Below, in pieces: positions 61,525-64,000 of a stretch of 64,000 nucleotides of DNA. Made by a program: the position numbers and the translations under genes. The notes below the pieces were generated by a model, which ran no database searches, was not told the origin of the DNA, and worked only from the letters and a program-made list of their open reading frames with translations. The number at the start of each line of letters is the position of its first letter. The first letter of the stretch is position 1. The stretch is from Arsenophonus sp. aPb (GTDB lineage Bacteria > Pseudomonadota > Gammaproteobacteria > Enterobacterales > Enterobacteriaceae), in NCBI RefSeq assembly GCF_029873475.1, contig NZ_CP123501.1, positions 1 to 64,000 of the forward strand, read 5' to 3'.

Positions 61525-61604
61525 TATGGCGGTTCAGGGAGGGGAGCCGAAAGGCTCGCCGGAGTATGTACCGGTCTGTCAACCCTGTCTGGATCGCCAC
61601 CATA
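61525..61604 (+). ncRNA. C4/CI-type antisense RNA, copy iv
   Basis: TATGGCGG outer stem, GAGCC-GAAA-GGCTC hairpin, CCGG-AGTATGTA-CCGG with seed 1, seed 2 CTGTCAACC, closing CGCCACCATA. Relative to copy ii, GTTAGTAC became GTATGTAC and CTGCTAA became CTGTCAA, and the leader targets changed to match. Confidence 0.72.
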
Positions 61605-61625
61605 TTTGAGAGAGGGGTAACAGGC

Positions 61626-61898
61626 ATGGTTAAAAAAGACTGGTCTAGAAAAGAGGTTATTTCTGCGTTACGCAAAAATGGTACTACTTTAGCTGCACTT
61701 TCCCGTGAATCTGGTTATAAATCAACTACATTAAATAGTGTTTTTTTTAATCTTTTTACTAAAGGTGAGATGATTATTGCAACTCGCTTAGGACTTATTC
61801 CCTCTGAAATTTGGCCTAGTCGTTATTTTGATAATAATGGTAATCTGATTGATCGTAAATGTAAGGACAACCAAAGATCCGTTTCTAGAAATGAATAG
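61626..61898 (+). CDS. Ner/Nlp-like DNA-binding protein of the complete Rpn cassette
   Basis: 90 residues from MVKKDWSRKEVISALRKNGT; GAGAGGGG lies 9 bases before ATG. Contains SRESGYKSTTL and IPSEIWPSRYFD. Homolog of 13070. A longer frame to 61383 would read through the structured RNA and is rejected. Confidence 0.83.
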   Translation: MVKKDWSRKEVISALRKNGTTLAALSRESGYKSTTLNSVFFNLFTKGEMIIATRLGLIPSEIWPSRYFDNNGNLIDRKCKDNQRSVSRNE

Positions 61899-61916
61899 TT
61901 CTCATCCAATAAGCTA

Positions 61917-61948
61917 AAAACGCACTAAAAGCGATATAGTGCGTTTTT
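61917..61948 (+). terminator. Terminator after the Ner-like gene
   Basis: AAAACGCACTA...TAGTGCGTTTTT stem followed by a further T run. Confidence 0.75.
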
Positions 61949-62055
61949 ATTTTTTTTGTATCTTTCCCCTATACTACTGTCGATATAATTGTTCACAACC
62001 TCGTAATAGCGGTTTTGGACTTATTTCTGAATGACATTCATATTATAAAAACTTT

Positions 62056-62113
62056 CACCGCTCGCCGCAGCTAAGAGACCGAGCATAGCGAGCGAACGAG
62101 CGAGGAAGCGGAA
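62056..62113 (+). repeat. ColE1-type origin-flank motif, copy 4
   Basis: ACCGCTCGCCGCAGCTAAGA...GAGGAAGCGGAAT; same relative place after the Ner-like gene as copy 1. Confidence 0.7.
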
Positions 62114-62233
62114 TGTCTCAAGCGCTTAAAAATAGATTTGGTCACTCATATGGTTAAAATTTGTTCTATTTAAATTACGGCTATTTTATTAGAACATTAA
62201 GTGAAATTTTCACATTGTCTTGAGAAAGTTATC

Positions 62234-63043
62234 GGTTCTATCGCATTAATGGAGAGTGATTAAATTTATGCAGGAGGCAAGGTTTTTAGGTAACTAAAGC
62301 ATAAAAGGCATCTACTGGACGGATAACTTGTCCATTGATAGGGATTTGTTGTTTATGGAGCATATGCAGTGTTTCTATTCCTTCCAGTAAAACTTTTGCC
62401 GTTCGGTACGTCTTAAAGCCAAGCATCGCTCGATAGCGTTTTTTAATGAAACGGTGATCTTGCTCTACTATGTTGTTTTTATAACGGCATTGTCTTATTT
62501 TTATCCCCAGTTCACCCTGATTAAGTGACATCAATGCAGCCAGATTAGCCCCACTTTTATCAATATTCACCCCCATAGGGTAGGTATTTTGATGGATAGC
62601 TTTCCTTAAAAAGCGTAATGCAGATTTTTTATTTCGCTTTTGACTGAGAACAAAATCTATCGTTTCACCGCTAGCCTCTACGGCACGATAAAGATAATGC
62701 CATTTCCCTTTTATCCTGATATAGGTTTCATCCAGAGACCAGGTGCCACCATAGATTTTTCGTTTCTTTCTGGCAACCCTGGCGAGTTTTGGCGTTAATC
62801 GTAAAACCCAGCGATGAATAGTAGAATGATCAACATCGATTCCTCTTTCCTGCATCATCTCCTCAAGGTTGCGCAAGCTTAAGGAATACGCCAGATACCA
62901 ACGTAGACAAACTAAAATGACATCGACGGGATAGTGGAGACGTTTAAAGCTTTGTTTAACAAGACACATAACCGCTACTCATCTCTGAAAACAATATTCA
63001 AATATTCATTTTATCAGGCAGACATTTTTAATGCGACAGAACC
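62234..63043 (-). mobile_element. IS6-family element, group B, copy 8 (type 1)
   Basis: 810 bp, left end with one change (GGTTCTATCGCATTAA). Flanks AAGTTATC and CTTCTCCT differ. Confidence 0.9.
62286..62969 (-). CDS. IS6-family transposase (group B, type 1)
   Basis: 227 residues. A change in the first catalytic motif (WSLDETYIRIKG in place of WYLDETYIRIKG) leaves the Asp intact. Confidence 0.9.
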   Translation of the reverse strand: MCLVKQSFKRLHYPVDVILVCLRWYLAYSLSLRNLEEMMQERGIDVDHSTIHRWVLRLTPKLARVARKKRKIYGGTWSLDETYIRIKGKWHYLYRAVEASGETIDFVLSQKRNKKSALRFLRKAIHQNTYPMGVNIDKSGANLAALMSLNQGELGIKIRQCRYKNNIVEQDHRFIKKRYRAMLGFKTYRTAKVLLEGIETLHMLHKQQIPINGQVIRPVDAFYALVT

Positions 63044-63258
63044 CTTCTCCTGTTAATTCATCTGATAAGCAAAAAAATTTAATGCTTCTTGTATATTAAT
63101 TAATTTTATTTCTCCAACCCACATTGGATAATGATTAAAATAAAAAACGATTTTAATTTTATAAAATTATTAGATAAGCTAGAAAATTATCCCATCGAGA
63201 TATAATCTTAAATACTAGTCGTAAGCCTATCTATTTAATATCCTCGGAGTAAAATACT
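63044..63258. other. AT-rich upstream region of gene 63259
   Basis: No gene is seen. CTCGGAG lies 10 bases before the ATG. Confidence 0.35.
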
Positions 63259-63780
63259 ATGTTACCCTCTGTTTCCCATATGAGCTCATGCAATACAATT
63301 CAAAACCAATCTTCTACAAGTGGAATTAGTGATATTCCTAAAATACTTGAATTAATTAATAATAAATTAAATTCTATAGATTATAATGAAAACCATTACG
63401 AGATTAACAAATTTAAAGATTTCCTAAATGAAAATAAAAAGAAAATCTTAGATCTACATCAGGATAATGATGATATGAAGAAATTATTAAAAACTGCGAA
63501 TGAAGTTATCAATTCCATTAAGGATAACAACTATATTGGTATAAATAACGATGAGAATTTTTATAAAATTGACACGATAAAAAATGATCTAGAAATAATT
63601 TTAAATCCAAATAAGTCAAAAAGTTGTAGCCATGTTAATATAGTCAAAAAAGAAATTAATAGAATTATTGAGCAAGGTAAAAGTGAACTTGAACAAGCTA
63701 CCCCTAGAGTTGAAAAAGAAATAAGACGTAATTCAGATAAAGTAGAAAAAGAATTTAATCGTTTTTTAAAGCGTTTTTAA
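63259..63780 (+). CDS. Helical/coiled-coil hypothetical protein
   Basis: 173 residues. A Ser/Thr/Asn-rich N-terminus (~25 residues) is followed by amphipathic helices rich in Lys, Asn and Ile and a final KKEINRIIEQGKSELEQA and KVEKEFNRFLKRF coiled coil. No membrane segment. The polar N-terminus is compatible with a secreted effector, but nothing proves it. No family recognised. Confidence 0.6.
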   Translation: MLPSVSHMSSCNTIQNQSSTSGISDIPKILELINNKLNSIDYNENHYEINKFKDFLNENKKKILDLHQDNDDMKKLLKTANEVINSIKDNNYIGINNDENFYKIDTIKNDLEIILNPNKSKSCSHVNIVKKEINRIIEQGKSELEQATPRVEKEIRRNSDKVEKEFNRFLKRF

Positions 63781-63792
63781 TAATAGTTAGCC

Positions 63793-63912
63793 GGTTCTGT
63801 CGCATTAAGAAAAATTCAGTCTGATCAAACACAAAATATGCAGTGATCGTGGTGACTAAATCACAATATAATTTGGTTACAAAAATGTAAAAATCCTTAA
63901 TGCGACAGAACC
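63793..63912. mobile_element. 120-bp MITE with IS6 group B ends
   Basis: GGTTCTGTCGCATTAAG and the exact inverse CTTAATGCGACAGAACC enclose 86 bases with no transposase sequence. The internal part does not match the full-length copies. Flanks AGTTAGCC and ATTCTTTT differ. Confidence 0.8.
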
Positions 63913-63961
63913 ATTCTTTTAACCACCAAAAATTAAATCTTTATATTAATGCGATAAAACC
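63913..63961. mobile_element. Degenerate right end of an IS6 group B element
   Basis: ATTCTTTTAACCACCAAAAA...ATTAATGCGATAAAACC is a diverged version of the type 2 end at 44041-44090. Confidence 0.65.
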
Positions 63962-64000
63962 GAAATTTCCTTTAGAAAATTATCCTAAGTTTATTAAACA

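Noticed and set aside
61383..61625. N-terminal extension of the Ner-like protein from 61383
   Set aside because: The stretch is the structured leader and C4-like RNA; GAGAGGGG before ATG 61626 and the homolog at 13070 define the start.
1..64000. tRNA or rRNA genes
   Set aside because: I saw no cloverleaf-like sequence with TTCGANTC-type T arms and no rRNA-like stretch; a tRNA scan would settle it.

Overview
The window is AT-rich gammaproteobacterial accessory DNA. Protein relatives point to Morganellaceae, and the best guess is an insect endosymbiont such as Arsenophonus. The grounds are strong AT bias, a large IS and pseudogene load, Photorhabdus/Proteus-type phage genes, and an S8 protease that carries a chitin-binding domain. 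Parts of three unrelated replicons are present: an intact iteron-type RepA with ParA, an IncFII-type RepA cut by an IS, and a possible RepL-like fragment. This makes a fused or multi-replicon plasmid, or a plasmid-derived island, more likely than core chromosome. The species is an inference.

Layout. 0-4.8 kb: broken lipase, a miniature Tn3 derivative, P2-type tail and ogr remnants, two members of a small paralogous protein family, and a chimeric IS. 4.6-13.4 kb: two cassettes built around Rpn nucleases, with C4/CI-like antisense RNAs, Icd-like and HTH genes; between them lie IS26-like and IS6-type insertions and the chitin-binding protease. 14-18.4 kb: decayed Tn3-family transposon. 18.8-22 kb: type IIG/IIB-like restriction-modification enzyme plus specificity subunit. 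22.2-26.1 kb: second Tn3-family transposon. 26.2-32.7 kb: VOC protein, third small paralog, another Rpn, a J-domain gene and small regulators. 32.7-37.6 kb: unknown protein, membrane acyltransferase-like protein and exported amidohydrolase. 38.6-43 kb: terminase fragment, HigBA toxin-antitoxin, resolvase and a second miniature Tn3 element. 44-51 kb: repeated plasmid backbone block, iteron origin, repA, parA and partner, P4-like psu/ogr pair. 51-56.9 kb: hexapeptide beta-helix protein, Cys-rich secreted peptide, type II HNH restriction system. 57.7-59.2 kb: IncFII repA fragment and an HTH gene. 59.4-62 kb: the complete Rpn cassette.

How the parts work together. The most coherent system is the Rpn cassette. 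An Rpn nuclease has a well-placed internal start that would give a C-terminal product. It is flanked by two transcription units, one for a Ner-like regulator and one for an Icd-like peptide plus a small HTH protein. Each unit begins with a promoter, a hairpin displaying a target loop, a second target, a terminator or palindrome, and a C4/CI-type RNA whose two seed sequences match those targets. Across four copies the seeds and targets change together, so each copy appears to have its own specificity. A fifth leader has lost its antisense RNA to an IS. Other self-preservation genes are HigBA, the type IIG/IIB-like and type II restriction systems, ParA with its partner, and several resolvases.

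The block has been heavily rearranged. None of the IS6-type copies examined has an exact 8-bp target duplication, several are truncated or mosaic, and they join unrelated fragments. Many frameshifts sit in or beside short homopolymers and could be real decay or assembly error.
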